Source: Methylococcales bacterium
Lineage (GTDB): Bacteria; Pseudomonadota; Gammaproteobacteria; Methylococcales; Methylomonadaceae
Assembly: GCA_028713055.1 (NCBI GenBank)
Contig: JAQTOX010000012.1
Span: forward strand, 1-36,225
Length of the DNA stretch: 36,225 nt
Direction: 5' to 3'
A program made the position numbers and the translations under genes. Below, one piece after another: positions 9,522 to 19,861 of the stretch (within the stretch, counting starts at the first letter, position 1; each line of letters opens with the position of its first letter). The notes beneath the pieces are model-generated. The model did not search any database. It was given only the letters and a program-made list of their open reading frames with translations, and had not been told where the DNA came from.

Positions 9522-11609
9522 TTAACTTGTTTTGAAATGCGCCATTTCACCCACTAAATTTCGCGTTTGGTCATTTAATGATTCGGCAGCAGCGGCAGCT
9601 TGTTCAACTAATGCGGCATTTTGTTGTGTGACGTAATCCATTTGCGTTACGGCATGATGAATTTGATTGATTCCAGCGTTTTGTTGAATGGAAGCGGCGG
9701 CAATTTCAGACATAATTTCAGTTACACTTCGGATTGCACCAACAATATCTTCCATCGTTCTGCCAGCTTGCGCGACTTGTTTGCTACCACCAGAGATATT
9801 TTCAACTGAATCACCAATCAAACGTTTGATTTCACCCGCTGCACTCGCAGCGCGTTGCGCCAAATTTCGAACTTCTACTGCGACAACAGCAAAACCTTTA
9901 CCTTGTTCGCCTGCTCTCGCTGCTTCAACGGCGGCGTTCAACGCTAAGATGTTCGTTTGGAACGCAATGTCATCAATTACGGTAATAATATCAACGATTT
10001 TATGTGACGATTCGTTAATCGTTGCCATCGTTTTAACAACTTCATTAACCACTTCAACGCCCTTTACAGCGATTGTCGATGCCCCGACGGCTAATTCATT
10101 CGCGTGTTTCGCGTTATCTGTGTTTTGTTGCACAGCGGTCGATAATTCTTCCATGCTCGCAGCGGTTTGTTGCAAACTTGAGGCTTGTTCTTCGGTTCGA
10201 TGCGATAAATCATTATTTCCTGCTGAAATCTCTCCCGACGCACTGGCAATGACTTCGCTGGTATCTTTGATTTCACCAATTAAATTTTTTAAATTTTCAA
10301 CAGTCGTATTCATTCCAGCTTTTGTCGCGGCAAATGCTCCAACGTAATCTTCCGTAATCGTTTGTGTTAAATCGCCGTTTGCCAAGGCTTGAGAAACACG
10401 CAACACATCGTTTAGACTTTTTTCAGTTGTACTAAACAACTGGTTAATCAATTCTGCTAAACGTTTGCCATAACCAACTTTATTGTGCATCGTCATTTTG
10501 ACACTAAAATCACCACAATCTGCGCCTGAATAAACAATGCTATCAACCTCTTCAACCAATTTTCGCAATTCGTCCACCGTATAATTTACGCTATCTTTTG
10601 TTTGACCAAAAATGCCGTAATAATCAGCAGTAATTTTCTGACTTAAATCGCCATTCGCTAACGCCTTCGCAACACGCATTGTATCGTTCATTCCCATATC
10701 AACGATGTCACTTAATTGATTTAAAGCTTCGCTAATATCTCGACCAAATCCTTTTTTATCGGACACAACTATTTTTTTACTAAAATCACCACGCACGGCA
10801 TTGTTGACCATTTCGTTAATTTCTTTAATTAACTGAGTGAGGCTATCTTGCATTACTTTTGAGGAACGCAACATTACGCCTAACTCATCTTGTGAGCTGG
10901 TATCAATGGTTGAACTCAAATCACCATTCGCAATGGCATTCATCATTTTTTGAGCAAATGTAATTGAAGAGATAATTTGACGAATAATTAACAGCCCTAA
11001 CCCTATTGCTAACAACAAACTTAAGACTAAAGATGTAATTGAAACTATCAATATCGTTTGGTAACGACTTTTAGCGTCCTCATATTCTTGTTTAGCAACG
11101 TCCTTTTGTAATTGGACTAAGCCATCAATTGCATCAGAAAGTGGAATCCATAATGGGCGAAGTTTTCCTTCAACTAATGGCTGAATAGCGTCTGTTTTGC
11201 CTGCTTTTATCATTTCAACGATTGGGTCTAACGCTTCGTTGACATATTTTTTACGAGCTTCAATAAATTTATCAGCGAGTATTTTCTCTTCAGGTGTTAA
11301 AAAAGTTGCCATATATCCATCCCAAAGTTTGGCAATACTTTCTCTATTTTTTACTATTTTTTCGAGACTTATTGCAGATTCTTCTGGGGTATTTATGGCA
11401 TTTGCAATTTTCAAACGGGTATCAACTTGCATTACTTTAATTTCAGCTAAATTGGCTAGCGGAATTGTTCTATCGATATAAACAGTTTGTAAGCCATCAT
11501 TGGCTTTTTTCATTCCGTAAATCCCCATAACACTTAATGAAATGGCGAGAACAGACATCACGCCGATTAACAAAAATAAGCGTGCTTTGATGGTGAGGTT
11601 ATTAAACAT
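9522..11609 (-). CDS. Methyl-accepting chemotaxis protein with 4HB-type sensor and multiple HAMP modules
   Basis: 695 aa; repeated '(A)NGDLS/T...I' HAMP-like units and an MCP signalling core ([50 protein letters not shown]). Confidence 0.93.
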   Translation of the reverse strand: MFNNLTIKARLFLLIGVMSVLAISLSVMGIYGMKKANDGLQTVYIDRTIPLANLAEIKVMQVDTRLKIANAINTPEESAISLEKIVKNRESIAKLWDGYMATFLTPEEKILADKFIEARKKYVNEALDPIVEMIKAGKTDAIQPLVEGKLRPLWIPLSDAIDGLVQLQKDVAKQEYEDAKSRYQTILIVSITSLVLSLLLAIGLGLLIIRQIISSITFAQKMMNAIANGDLSSTIDTSSQDELGVMLRSSKVMQDSLTQLIKEINEMVNNAVRGDFSKKIVVSDKKGFGRDISEALNQLSDIVDMGMNDTMRVAKALANGDLSQKITADYYGIFGQTKDSVNYTVDELRKLVEEVDSIVYSGADCGDFSVKMTMHNKVGYGKRLAELINQLFSTTEKSLNDVLRVSQALANGDLTQTITEDYVGAFAATKAGMNTTVENLKNLIGEIKDTSEVIASASGEISAGNNDLSHRTEEQASSLQQTAASMEELSTAVQQNTDNAKHANELAVGASTIAVKGVEVVNEVVKTMATINESSHKIVDIITVIDDIAFQTNILALNAAVEAARAGEQGKGFAVVAVEVRNLAQRAASAAGEIKRLIGDSVENISGGSKQVAQAGRTMEDIVGAIRSVTEIMSEIAAASIQQNAGINQIHHAVTQMDYVTQQNAALVEQAAAAAESLNDQTRNLVGEMAHFKTS

Positions 11610-11616
11610 ATTTTTC

Positions 11617-11826
11617 TCATAAAATTAAAATTGATTTGAACAGATAATCTCTCTCCAATTCTGACAATTGTAGAGCAGATATGTGTGGAAATTGCTTGTG
11701 AGCATTATTGACAACTAAATGCACAGGTTTGTTGATTTTTTTGCGTTCACCTTCGAGGTGTATCGGCACAATTACCAAGATTTCATAAAAAGATTGAACT
11801 TTTGAATTTGTATTCTTTTGATTCAT
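11617..11826 (-). CDS. Small hypothetical protein upstream of MCP
   Basis: 69-aa ORF, 7 nt before the MCP start; weak ribosome-binding site and no recognised family. Confidence 0.35.
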   Translation of the reverse strand: MNQKNTNSKVQSFYEILVIVPIHLEGERKKINKPVHLVVNNAHKQFPHISALQLSELERDYLFKSILIL

Positions 11827-11963
11827 TATTTTTTAGCCGTTAATCGAACGTTTAGAATTGACTTTGCAAACTTCAAAAGTAGAATGGCAAGGTTCCAATT
11901 TTCAAGTTCCGTTCCAATTTTGAGACCGGATTTTTTTATTTTCACCCCAAAGGAAAAAATTCA

Positions 11964-12917
11964 ATGAGTCATACTTTATATACCGCAAATGTTCAGCGTG
12001 TACAACGTTGTGAATTAGCTGTGCCTGGCACAAGCCCAGAAATGTTTGAGAAAGCATTAAAAAGCGGTGTGGATTTTATTTTTTTAGATTTAGAAGATGC
12101 GGTTGCCCCAGACGATAAATTAACCGCCCGTAAAAATGTCATTCAAGCGATTAACGATTTAGATTGGAAAGGTCACGGCATTACGGTTTCTGTGCGGATT
12201 AACGGTTTAGATACGCAGTATATGGTACGTGATGTCGTTGATTTGGTCGAACAAGCGGGTAGTAAAATCGACACGATTTTAATTCCAAAAGTTGGCGTTT
12301 ATTCAGATGTTTATATGGTTGAAGCAATGCTCAACCAATTAGAAACACAACAAGGTTTGAAAAACAAAATCGGTATTGAAGCGTTGATTGAAACCGCGTT
12401 AGGTATGGCGAATGTGGAAGATATTGCCAAACAAGGCGCGTTAGGCGGACGTTTAGAAGCGTTGCATTTTGGCGTAGCGGATTATGCAGCAAGTAATCGC
12501 GCTAGAACCGTGAACATTGGCGGTTTAAACCCTGATTATCCTGGCGACCAATGGCATTTTGCGTTGAGCAGAATGACAGTCGCGTGTCGTGCTTATGGTT
12601 TGCGTCCAATCGATGGTCCTTTTGGCGATATTAAAGACCCCGAAGGTTATATTTTAGGTGCAAAACGCGCAGCAGCGTTAGGATGTGAAGGAAAATGGGC
12701 AATTCATCCGTCACAAATTGCGTTGGCAAACGACGTTTTCACGCCACCTGAATCAGAAGTAACGAAAGCCAAACGTATTTTGGAAGCTCTAAAAGAAGCC
12801 GCTGCACAAGGTAAAGGCGCAGCAGCGTTAGATGGTCGTTTAATCGATGCCGCTTCTGAACGAATGGCAAATAACGTAGTTCGTGCAGCAGAAGCAATTG
12901 CTGCAAAAACACGCTAA
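11964..12917 (+). CDS. mcl: L-malyl-CoA lyase / HpcH-HpaI family
   Basis: RCELAVPGTSPEMFEKALKSGVDFIFLDLEDAVAPDDK...VSVRINGLDTQYM...ALHFGVADYAASNRARTVNIGG...WAIHPSQI. Confidence 0.95.
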   Translation: MSHTLYTANVQRVQRCELAVPGTSPEMFEKALKSGVDFIFLDLEDAVAPDDKLTARKNVIQAINDLDWKGHGITVSVRINGLDTQYMVRDVVDLVEQAGSKIDTILIPKVGVYSDVYMVEAMLNQLETQQGLKNKIGIEALIETALGMANVEDIAKQGALGGRLEALHFGVADYAASNRARTVNIGGLNPDYPGDQWHFALSRMTVACRAYGLRPIDGPFGDIKDPEGYILGAKRAAALGCEGKWAIHPSQIALANDVFTPPESEVTKAKRILEALKEAAAQGKGAAALDGRLIDAASERMANNVVRAAEAIAAKTR

Positions 12918-13156
12918 GTCACAATTTGTATAGCTAGAAATGGTACGAAATTAAATAAATAAGTGCCAATTTTATAAAAAGCCATGCCTGTATAGTGAAT
13001 GGTATCAAAGCGTTCTTCGGGCAATTTAAACCATTTGCTATGCAATCGAAACAGCGCGTCGTGATAAAACATGAATACCAGAAACCATACGGTTATCAGG
13101 CTCAAGTTAATGACAGTTGCCCACCCTAAAATGCTACTCAGTATTTCGATTGTCAT
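12914..13156 (-). CDS. Small membrane protein (DUF6868-like)
   Basis: [76 protein letters not shown]; stop overlaps the mcl stop. Confidence 0.65.
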   Translation of the reverse strand: MTIEILSSILGWATVINLSLITVWFLVFMFYHDALFRLHSKWFKLPEERFDTIHYTGMAFYKIGTYLFNFVPFLAIQIVT

Positions 13157-13239
13157 GTCATGCTCCAAATTTGTTTAGAAGGCTTATAACGCGCTGTCAG
13201 TTATATAACAGTAATTATTTCAACACAATAGGAAAATTT

Positions 13240-14424
13240 ATGGATATTCATGAATATCAAGCCAAAGAATTATTAAGTGGCTATGGTGTAAAAATCGCCG
13301 AAGGCGGTTTAGCCTACAGTCCAGAAGATGCGGTGCAACGTGCGAGAGAAATCGGCGGCAATGTGTGGGTTGTGAAAGCTCAAATTCATTCAGGCGCACG
13401 AGGTAAAGCCGGTGGCATTAAAATTTGCAAAACACACGACGAAGTTGAAGCAGGTGCGGAAGCGTTACTCGGTAAAAAATTAGTCACGCATCAAACTGGC
13501 GCGGCGGGTAAAGTGTGCAACCGTTTATATATCGAAGCGGGAACTGACATCGCCAAAGAATTATATTTTTGCTTTTTAGTTGACCGAATTTCTGAACGTA
13601 TCGTTATGGTCGGCTCGAAAGAAGGCGGCATGGAAATCGAAGAACTCGCCGAAACAAATCCTGACGCGATTACTAAAATTTACATCGAACCTGCTGTGGG
13701 TTTGCAAGATTTTCAAGCACGCGAAATGGCATTTGCTTTGGATTTAGATGCGTCGTTAATCAGCCACGCTGTTAAAACCTTTAAAGGGTGTTACCGTGCG
13801 TTGCGTGATTTAGACGCAAATATGCTTGAAATCAATCCGTTGGTAATTACCAAAAGCGACGAATTGATTGCGCTTGATGCGAAAATGGGATTTGATGAAA
13901 ACGCCTTATTCCGTCGTCAAAAAATCGCGGAATTACGTGATAAAACACAAGAAGACCCACGCGAAACCGCAGCGGCTGACCGAGGTTTAAGCTACGTCGG
14001 GTTAGATGGTGACATTGGTTGCATGATTAACGGTGCGGGGTTGGCAATGGCGACGATGGACATGATTAAACTCGCGGGCGGCGAACCTGCGAATTTCTTA
14101 GACGTGGGTGGTGGCGCGTCAGCTGAACGGACTGAAAAAGCGTTCCGTTTAGTTTTAGCCGATGCCAATGTCAAAGCGATGTTGGTCAACATTTTTGCAG
14201 GGATTAACCGTTGCGATTGGATTGCTGAAGGCGTAGTGCAAGCGGTACGAAAAATCGACATGAAAGTGCCGTTGATTGTACGTTTGTCAGGCACAAACGT
14301 GGAAGAAGGTCGTCGAATTATTGCTGAAAGTGGTTTGCCAATTATCACAGCTGAAACCTTAGCCGAAGCGGCTGAAAAAGCTGTCGCTGCCCGTAATCAA
14401 GTTGTCGCCAACCAAGGAGCATAA
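13240..14424 (+). CDS. mtkA: Malate-CoA ligase (malate thiokinase) beta subunit
   Basis: [32 protein letters not shown]..., a 394-aa SucC-like ATP-grasp protein directly followed by the SucD-like subunit and close to mcl. Start corrected from the track. Confidence 0.93.
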   Translation: MDIHEYQAKELLSGYGVKIAEGGLAYSPEDAVQRAREIGGNVWVVKAQIHSGARGKAGGIKICKTHDEVEAGAEALLGKKLVTHQTGAAGKVCNRLYIEAGTDIAKELYFCFLVDRISERIVMVGSKEGGMEIEELAETNPDAITKIYIEPAVGLQDFQAREMAFALDLDASLISHAVKTFKGCYRALRDLDANMLEINPLVITKSDELIALDAKMGFDENALFRRQKIAELRDKTQEDPRETAAADRGLSYVGLDGDIGCMINGAGLAMATMDMIKLAGGEPANFLDVGGGASAERTEKAFRLVLADANVKAMLVNIFAGINRCDWIAEGVVQAVRKIDMKVPLIVRLSGTNVEEGRRIIAESGLPIITAETLAEAAEKAVAARNQVVANQGA

Positions 14425-14427
14425 AAC

Positions 14428-15315
14428 ATGGCAATTTTTATTAACGAAACCACCCGTATTATTGTTCAAGGTTTTACAGGCAAAATCGGCACATTCCACG
14501 CCCAAGACATGATTAACTACGGTTCAAACGTGGTTGGCGGCGTAACACCCGGCAAAGGCGGTCAAAGACATTTAGACCGCCCCGTTTTCAATACCGTCAA
14601 AGAAGCGGTCGAATTAGCTGGTGCAGAAGCGAGTATTATTTTTGTACCCCCCGCATTTGCCGCAGATTCGATTATGGAAGCGGCAGACGCGGGAATTAAA
14701 TACTGCGTCGCGATTACCGACGGCATTCCAACGCAAGATATGATGACAGTGAAAAGTTATTTGCGTCGTTTCCCTATCGAAAAACGCATGATTTTAACAG
14801 GGCCAAATTGCGCGGGAACGATTAGCCCAGAACGTTCGATGCTCGGTATTATGCCAGGTCATATTTATATGCGTGGCAACGTTGGCGTTGTTGGACGTTC
14901 TGGCACGTTGGGTTATGAAGCTGCTGACCAAATGAAACGTTTAGGGATTGGTATTTCAACGTCTGTTGGGATTGGTGGCGACCCGATTAACGGCAGTTCG
15001 CACCGTGATATTTTTGAACAATTCGAGCAAGACAACGAAACCAAGGTCATTTTGATGATCGGTGAAATCGGTGGTCCTCAAGAAGTTGATGCAGGAATTT
15101 TTGCGAAAGCGAATATGAAAAAACCTGTAGTCGCTTATATTGCAGGTTTGACTGCACCAGAAGGTCGTCGTATGGGTCACGCGGGGGCGATTATTTCGTC
15201 AGCGGGTGAAAGTGCGGCGGAAAAAGTCGCGATGTTGCGTGATTTAGGCGTAACGATTAGCCCAACGCCTGCGGCGATGGGTGAAACTGTGGCTAAAGTT
15301 TTGGCTGGGTTGTAG
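14428..15315 (+). CDS. mtkB: Malate-CoA ligase alpha subunit
   Basis: SucD-like: IIVQGFTGKIGTFHAQDMINYGSNVVGGVTPGKGG...GPNCAGTISPE...GHAGAIIS. Confidence 0.95.
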   Translation: MAIFINETTRIIVQGFTGKIGTFHAQDMINYGSNVVGGVTPGKGGQRHLDRPVFNTVKEAVELAGAEASIIFVPPAFAADSIMEAADAGIKYCVAITDGIPTQDMMTVKSYLRRFPIEKRMILTGPNCAGTISPERSMLGIMPGHIYMRGNVGVVGRSGTLGYEAADQMKRLGIGISTSVGIGGDPINGSSHRDIFEQFEQDNETKVILMIGEIGGPQEVDAGIFAKANMKKPVVAYIAGLTAPEGRRMGHAGAIISSAGESAAEKVAMLRDLGVTISPTPAAMGETVAKVLAGL

Positions 15316-15333
15316 TTTTTGAAAAACTAGCTC

Positions 15334-15369
15334 AAAAAGGTTCAAAGCTTCAGGTTTTGAACCTTTTTT
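15334..15369 (+). terminator. Terminator after mtkB
   Basis: AAAAAGGTTCAAA-GCTTCAGG-TTTTGAACCTTTTTT. Confidence 0.85.
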
Positions 15370-15415
15370 GTTGTTTTAAAATCTAACGATTGATGCAACT
15401 GATGGAGACTACTCC

Positions 15416-15640
15416 ATGTTGTTTAAGCTGATTATTTGGTTATTCTCAATCTTAGCTGCTTTTTTAACGGGTTTGATTTTTCTCTACATTGGTTTCGAGA
15501 TATTAATGTTCATGTATGAATTAGAACATCCAATTATCCCAGGCGAAGAAGATCTTGGTCTTGGACTTGTGTTATTTGGTTGTTTCATTATCATGCTAAT
15601 CCCCTCTGTAATACTAAGTTTGTTTTTAGTTATATTTTAA
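15416..15640 (+). CDS. Small hypothetical membrane protein
   Basis: 74 aa, two hydrophobic segments; GGAG spaced before the ATG. Confidence 0.55.
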   Translation: MLFKLIIWLFSILAAFLTGLIFLYIGFEILMFMYELEHPIIPGEEDLGLGLVLFGCFIIMLIPSVILSLFLVIF

Positions 15641-15792
15641 AAAAAACTATTCTCAAGACTGCTCAAGAACTATTTATAACTGGACGGATTCAAATTATGA
15701 TTTCAGTCATTATTTTAGAACCATTAGCCTGAGCGGCGATTTCACAAACTGGAGATTCGAAATCAACGACAAATGCCGCAAATCTTGGACAC

Positions 15793-15830
15793 AAAAAAAG
15801 CCGCCGGTTCTCACGAAACGGCGGCTTTTT
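15793..15830 (-). terminator. Terminator of cspA-like gene
   Basis: AAAAAGCCGCCG...CGGCGGCTTTTT inverted repeat just downstream of the cspA-like stop. Confidence 0.85.
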
Positions 15831-15843
15831 CATTTTACAAGAT

Positions 15844-16044
15844 TTAGACTAAAGTAACGTCTTCAGCTTGTGGACCTTTTTGACCTTGTGTCACTGTGAA
15901 TTGGACTTTTTGTCCTTCATCTAATGATTTGAAGCCTGATCCAGCGATGTTACGGAAGTGGACGAATACATCTGGACCACTTTCTTGTTGAATGAAACCG
16001 AAACCTTTTTCAGCGTTGAACCACTTAACTGTACCTGTTGCCAT
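15844..16044 (-). CDS. cspA: Cold-shock domain protein (CspA family)
   Basis: [66 protein letters not shown]. Confidence 0.97.
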   Translation of the reverse strand: MATGTVKWFNAEKGFGFIQQESGPDVFVHFRNIAGSGFKSLDEGQKVQFTVTQGQKGPQAEDVTLV

Positions 16045-16198
16045 TGTTGTAGCCTTTTAAAAATTTGAAAATGTAAAACCCTTTCGGGTGGTGGAGCTGT
16101 GAAATTAAAGATTACTTCATGGTTTAAGCAGGACGAGCGGTACAACTAAAACTTCGTAGAGATAAGCATAACGGTAAATCTATTTCGAGCTGGTTGCG

Positions 16199-16227
16199 AT
16201 TCTATAGACCCAACCTGTCAAAGTCAA
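16199..16227 (-). promoter_or_regulatory. Sigma70-type promoter for cspA, implying a ~150-nt 5' UTR
   Basis: Minus strand TTGACT-17 bp-TAGAAT. Confidence 0.6.
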
Positions 16228-16248
16228 TGATTTCATTGAGCAATGGTG

Positions 16249-16671
16249 CTATTCCCAGCAAGCCGTTCCACTTTCAGATGCTTTAACGCCTGTGGAATCT
16301 AGCGTTAAATAACCACATTCATCGTCAGCTTGAGTACCATAGGGGACTGCTTTCAACGTATAATTACCCGCCGCGAGTGTTGGAATACTCAACGTATATG
16401 TTTGTGTACCACTACCATTTGTAGGAACTTTGTCAGAAAAAACGAGAATTTTACCAGCAGCATCTTTTGCTCCCGTATAATCATTGTTATTTTCAACCCG
16501 CCACTGTTCCATCGCTGTCGCCATCGAAACCAACGCTGCTTGCGCTTCAGAACGTTTCGCTTTTTGAATATGATGTTGATAACTCGGATAACCAACGCTG
16601 GTCAAAATACCAATAATCGCGACCGTAATCATCAACTCAATCAACGTAAAACCTATTTGTTTCGATTTCAT
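16249..16671 (-). CDS. Type IV pilin-like protein (PilE/minor pilin)
   Basis: MKSKQIG^FTLIELMITVAIIGILTSVGYPSYQHHIQKAKRSEAQAALVSMATAMEQW; class III prepilin signal and conserved C-terminal Cys pair (DECGYLTL...GTACWE). Confidence 0.93.
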   Translation of the reverse strand: MKSKQIGFTLIELMITVAIIGILTSVGYPSYQHHIQKAKRSEAQAALVSMATAMEQWRVENNNDYTGAKDAAGKILVFSDKVPTNGSGTQTYTLSIPTLAAGNYTLKAVPYGTQADDECGYLTLDSTGVKASESGTACWE

Positions 16672-16688
16672 TGCATGCACTCCAAAAG

Positions 16689-17054
16689 TTAGTCTTCTTT
16701 CAAATCGTCCGCCACTTCGTTCAACAATTCCGCCACGCGCATCCCAGTATCAAACGAATCATCGTAATAAAAACGCAATTCTGAAATATGCCGTAACCGC
16801 ATTCGTTTCGCCAAAGCGTGACGAATCAATGGTGACAACTGGTTCATCGCTTTCGTACTGGCTTTTTTACCGGCGTCGTCAGTGTTCAACACCGTGATGT
16901 AAATTTTTGCCACCGCCAAATCTTTAGTCACAATCACTTCGTTAATCGTCACAAAACCAATACGAGGGTCGCTAATTTCACGTTGTAAAATTAACGACAA
17001 CTCTTTTTGCATTTGTGAAGAGACTCGTGTGTGACGAGCAAATTCTCTCGCCAT
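16689..17054 (-). CDS. rbfA: Ribosome-binding factor A
   Basis: RHTRVSSQMQKELSLILQREISDPRIGFVTINEVIVTKDLAVAKIYITVL; overlaps the infB stop. Confidence 0.96.
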   Translation of the reverse strand: MAREFARHTRVSSQMQKELSLILQREISDPRIGFVTINEVIVTKDLAVAKIYITVLNTDDAGKKASTKAMNQLSPLIRHALAKRMRLRHISELRFYYDDSFDTGMRVAELLNEVADDLKED

Positions 17055-19849
17055 TACAATTCCCGTCTCACTTCGATACGTTCAAAGACTTCGATTTGAT
17101 CACCAGCCCGAACGTCGTTGTAATTTTTCACGCCAATTCCGCATTCCATGCCCATTTTAACTTCGGCAATGTCGTCTTTGTAACGGCGTAACGATTCCAA
17201 TTGACCTTCATAAATAACGACGTTTTCACGTAAAACGCGAATCGGCAAATTACGTTTAACCGTACCGTCAAGCACCATACAACCCGCAATCGCGCCAATT
17301 TTTGGTGATTTGAATACGTCACGCACTTCGGCAAGCCCAACAAATTGTTCTTTGATTTCAGGCGCAAGCATTCCGCTAATCGATTTTTTAACTTCGTCGA
17401 TGGCTTCATAAATGATGCTGTAATAATGCAAATCAACACCGCGTTCTTCAATCATTCGACGCGAAGTCGCATCAGCACGCACGTTGAAGCCCATCAAAAT
17501 TGCACCTGAAGCTAATGCCAAATTCACGTCGCCTTCGTTGATACCGCCCACGCCGCCGTAAACTACTTTCACTTCCACTTCGTCATTCGACAATTCAATT
17601 AACGAACTGCGTAACGCTTCTAAACTGCCTTGCACGTCAGTTTTTAAGACTAAATTCAACGTGGAAACTTCGCCAGCTGTCATTTTCGCAAAGACTTCGT
17701 CAAGTTTTGACGCTTGTTGTGCAGCATGACGGCTGAAACGTTTACGGTCTTCACGATGTTTCGCCAATTCTTTCGCAACGCGCTCGTTTTGTACCACTAA
17801 GAATTCGTCGCCAGCATTTGGCGTGCTGGATAATCCTAAAATTTCTACCGGCTCACAAGGTCCAGCGGTTTTAATCGTTTTACCGAGTTCATTGAACATC
17901 GCACGAACACGACCGTATTCATGTCCACACAATACCATTTGACCACTTTCTAGCGTGCCACGTTGAACCAGTACCGTTGCAACTACGCCGCGTCCTCGGT
18001 CTAAACGTGATTCGATAACAATCCCTGACGCGGCACCTTGAATTGGGGCTGTTAATTCTAAAATTTCAGTTTGAACAATCAACGATTCAATTAACTCATC
18101 TACACCTTGACCGGTTTTCGCAGAAATTTTCAGGAACTGCACATCGCCGCTCCATTCTTCCGCTAATACATTCAGTACCGATAATTCTTGCATCACTTTG
18201 TCTGGATTTACGCCCGGTTTATCCATTTTATTCATGGCAATAATAATCGGCACGTTGGCGGCGCGAGCGTGTTCCACAGCTTCTTTGGTTTGTGGCATCA
18301 CACCGTCATCCGCTGCGACAACGATAATGACTACGTCTGTCACATCGGCACCACGCGCACGCATCGCGGTAAATGCCGCGTGACCTGGTGTGTCTAAGAA
18401 TGTAACCGAACCATGATCAGTTTTCACTTGATACGCGCCAATATGTTGAGTAATCCCCCCGGCTTCGCCAGCAGCAACACGAGTTTTACGAATGTAATCG
18501 AGCAACGACGTTTTACCGTGATCGACGTGACCCATAATCGTGACAATCGGCGCACGCGGTAATTCAGGATACTGTTCATCTTCGGTGACTTCAGCAAGCA
18601 TTTCTTTTTCGAAATCGTCGTCACTTTGTATGATGGCTTTATGTCCCATATCTTCAACCAAAATCGCCGCTGTATCTTGATCAATGCTTTGGTTAATGGT
18701 CGCCATAATACCGAGTTTCATCAAATGTTTAATCACCATCGCGGCTTTGACATTCATTTTATTCGCTAGTTCCGAGACGATAATCATCTCTGGAATCGTC
18801 ACGTCATAAGTCATCTGTGCAACTGGCATTTCAAATTGATGTTTACCATCGTTTTGTTGTATCACCCGTGCTGACGGTTGTTTACCACCTTTTTTCTTAT
18901 TCGTATTGTTACTGTTACTACCGCCGCCACTATTACGTTTTGCATCTTTGCCGGCATAAGACGAACCACCTCCCGCTGGTTTTGCGGGGCGGCGAGTACG
19001 ATTTTCTTCTTGTGTTTTTGCTGGGGCAGGCGGCGGTGCCACACCGACTTGCGCTAGTTTTGCACCGGTTTGAGATGAACGTGCGCCAGCTTGTGCCGGT
19101 TTTGCACCGGTGTGAGGTGGACGTGCGCCAGCTTGTGCAGGTTTTGCACCGGTGTGAGGCGGACGTGCGCCAGTTTGCGCGGGTTTTGCACCGGTGTGCG
19201 ATGTTCTTGCACCGGCGGGTTGTTGCGCTCTTGCCGCCGCTTGTAATTTTGCAGCTGCTTGTTGACGTACTTTGTCAGCGTTACGGTTAATGGAATCTTC
19301 TAAACGCTGATCTTTTGCCAGTTGCATTTGGCGAGCATCTTCTAATTCTTGGGCTTTTATTGTTTCAGGCGACAAATCAAAATCCACTTTATCCACAACA
19401 GGCGCAGTTGTTTTAGGTGCTACGACTGCTGCTACATTTTCAGGTGTAGCGACGACTGCCGGTTTTGCAGCATTCGATTCCACCTCTGGTGTAGAAATTA
19501 CGGGGGCAACGTCTTTTGTTTCTGTATTCGGCTCAGTGCGTTTGATATAGGTTTTTTGTTTACGCACTTCAACGCTAATCGTTTTTGTCGCCGTTCCTGG
19601 AACGCTAGCTTGTTTTAATTCGCTCACTTTACGACGTTTCAAAACCACACGATTCGGTGCATTTTCATTTTCACCGGATGCTTTGCCGTGACGTTGACGT
19701 AAATGCGCGAGCAATTTTGATTGCTCTGCGTCATTAACTTCGGCATCCGGCGTTGATGCAACTAAACCCGCTTCTTTTAACTGCACCAATAAACGTTCTA
19801 ATGGAATTTTGACAATTTCTGCCAACTGACGAACTGTTTTTACACTCAT
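17054..19849 (-). CDS. infB: Translation initiation factor IF-2
   Basis: 931 aa; G1 motif [44 protein letters not shown]2_N domain. Confidence 0.98.
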   Translation of the reverse strand: MSVKTVRQLAEIVKIPLERLLVQLKEAGLVASTPDAEVNDAEQSKLLAHLRQRHGKASGENENAPNRVVLKRRKVSELKQASVPGTATKTISVEVRKQKTYIKRTEPNTETKDVAPVISTPEVESNAAKPAVVATPENVAAVVAPKTTAPVVDKVDFDLSPETIKAQELEDARQMQLAKDQRLEDSINRNADKVRQQAAAKLQAAARAQQPAGARTSHTGAKPAQTGARPPHTGAKPAQAGARPPHTGAKPAQAGARSSQTGAKLAQVGVAPPPAPAKTQEENRTRRPAKPAGGGSSYAGKDAKRNSGGGSNSNNTNKKKGGKQPSARVIQQNDGKHQFEMPVAQMTYDVTIPEMIIVSELANKMNVKAAMVIKHLMKLGIMATINQSIDQDTAAILVEDMGHKAIIQSDDDFEKEMLAEVTEDEQYPELPRAPIVTIMGHVDHGKTSLLDYIRKTRVAAGEAGGITQHIGAYQVKTDHGSVTFLDTPGHAAFTAMRARGADVTDVVIIVVAADDGVMPQTKEAVEHARAANVPIIIAMNKMDKPGVNPDKVMQELSVLNVLAEEWSGDVQFLKISAKTGQGVDELIESLIVQTEILELTAPIQGAASGIVIESRLDRGRGVVATVLVQRGTLESGQMVLCGHEYGRVRAMFNELGKTIKTAGPCEPVEILGLSSTPNAGDEFLVVQNERVAKELAKHREDRKRFSRHAAQQASKLDEVFAKMTAGEVSTLNLVLKTDVQGSLEALRSSLIELSNDEVEVKVVYGGVGGINEGDVNLALASGAILMGFNVRADATSRRMIEERGVDLHYYSIIYEAIDEVKKSISGMLAPEIKEQFVGLAEVRDVFKSPKIGAIAGCMVLDGTVKRNLPIRVLRENVVIYEGQLESLRRYKDDIAEVKMGMECGIGVKNYNDVRAGDQIEVFERIEVRREL
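19049..19216 (-). repeat. 42-bp tandem repeat in the IF-2 linker (about 4 units)
   Basis: 'TTTTGCACCGGT' at 19058, 19100, 19142 and 19184 (exact 42-bp period); encodes GAKPAQ(A/T)GARPPHT-type 14-aa repeats. Confidence 0.92.
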
Positions 19850-19861
19850 ATTTTCTCTCCT

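Noticed and set aside
9688-10347. 219-aa and other plus-strand ORFs antisense to the MCPs (also 2141-2569)
   Set aside because: Both MCPs give the same pattern of antisense ORF through their conserved core, as expected from codon usage and shared sequence.
13117-13239. Upstream extension of mtkA ([14 protein letters not shown]...)
   Set aside because: SucC-like proteins start at MDIHEYQAK; the extension is antisense to the DUF6868 gene.
15651-15790. Possible small gene or ncRNA between the 74-aa ORF and cspA terminator
   Set aside because: No convincing start/ribosome-binding site or strong fold beyond a weak 6-bp inverted repeat.
19049-19216. Possible CRISPR or minisatellite array
   Set aside because: Period is 42 bp with no unique spacers and it is in frame inside infB; treated as coding tandem repeat.
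18817-19290. 157-aa plus-strand ORF over the infB repeat region
   Set aside because: Antisense shadow of the repetitive IF-2 linker; low-complexity translation.
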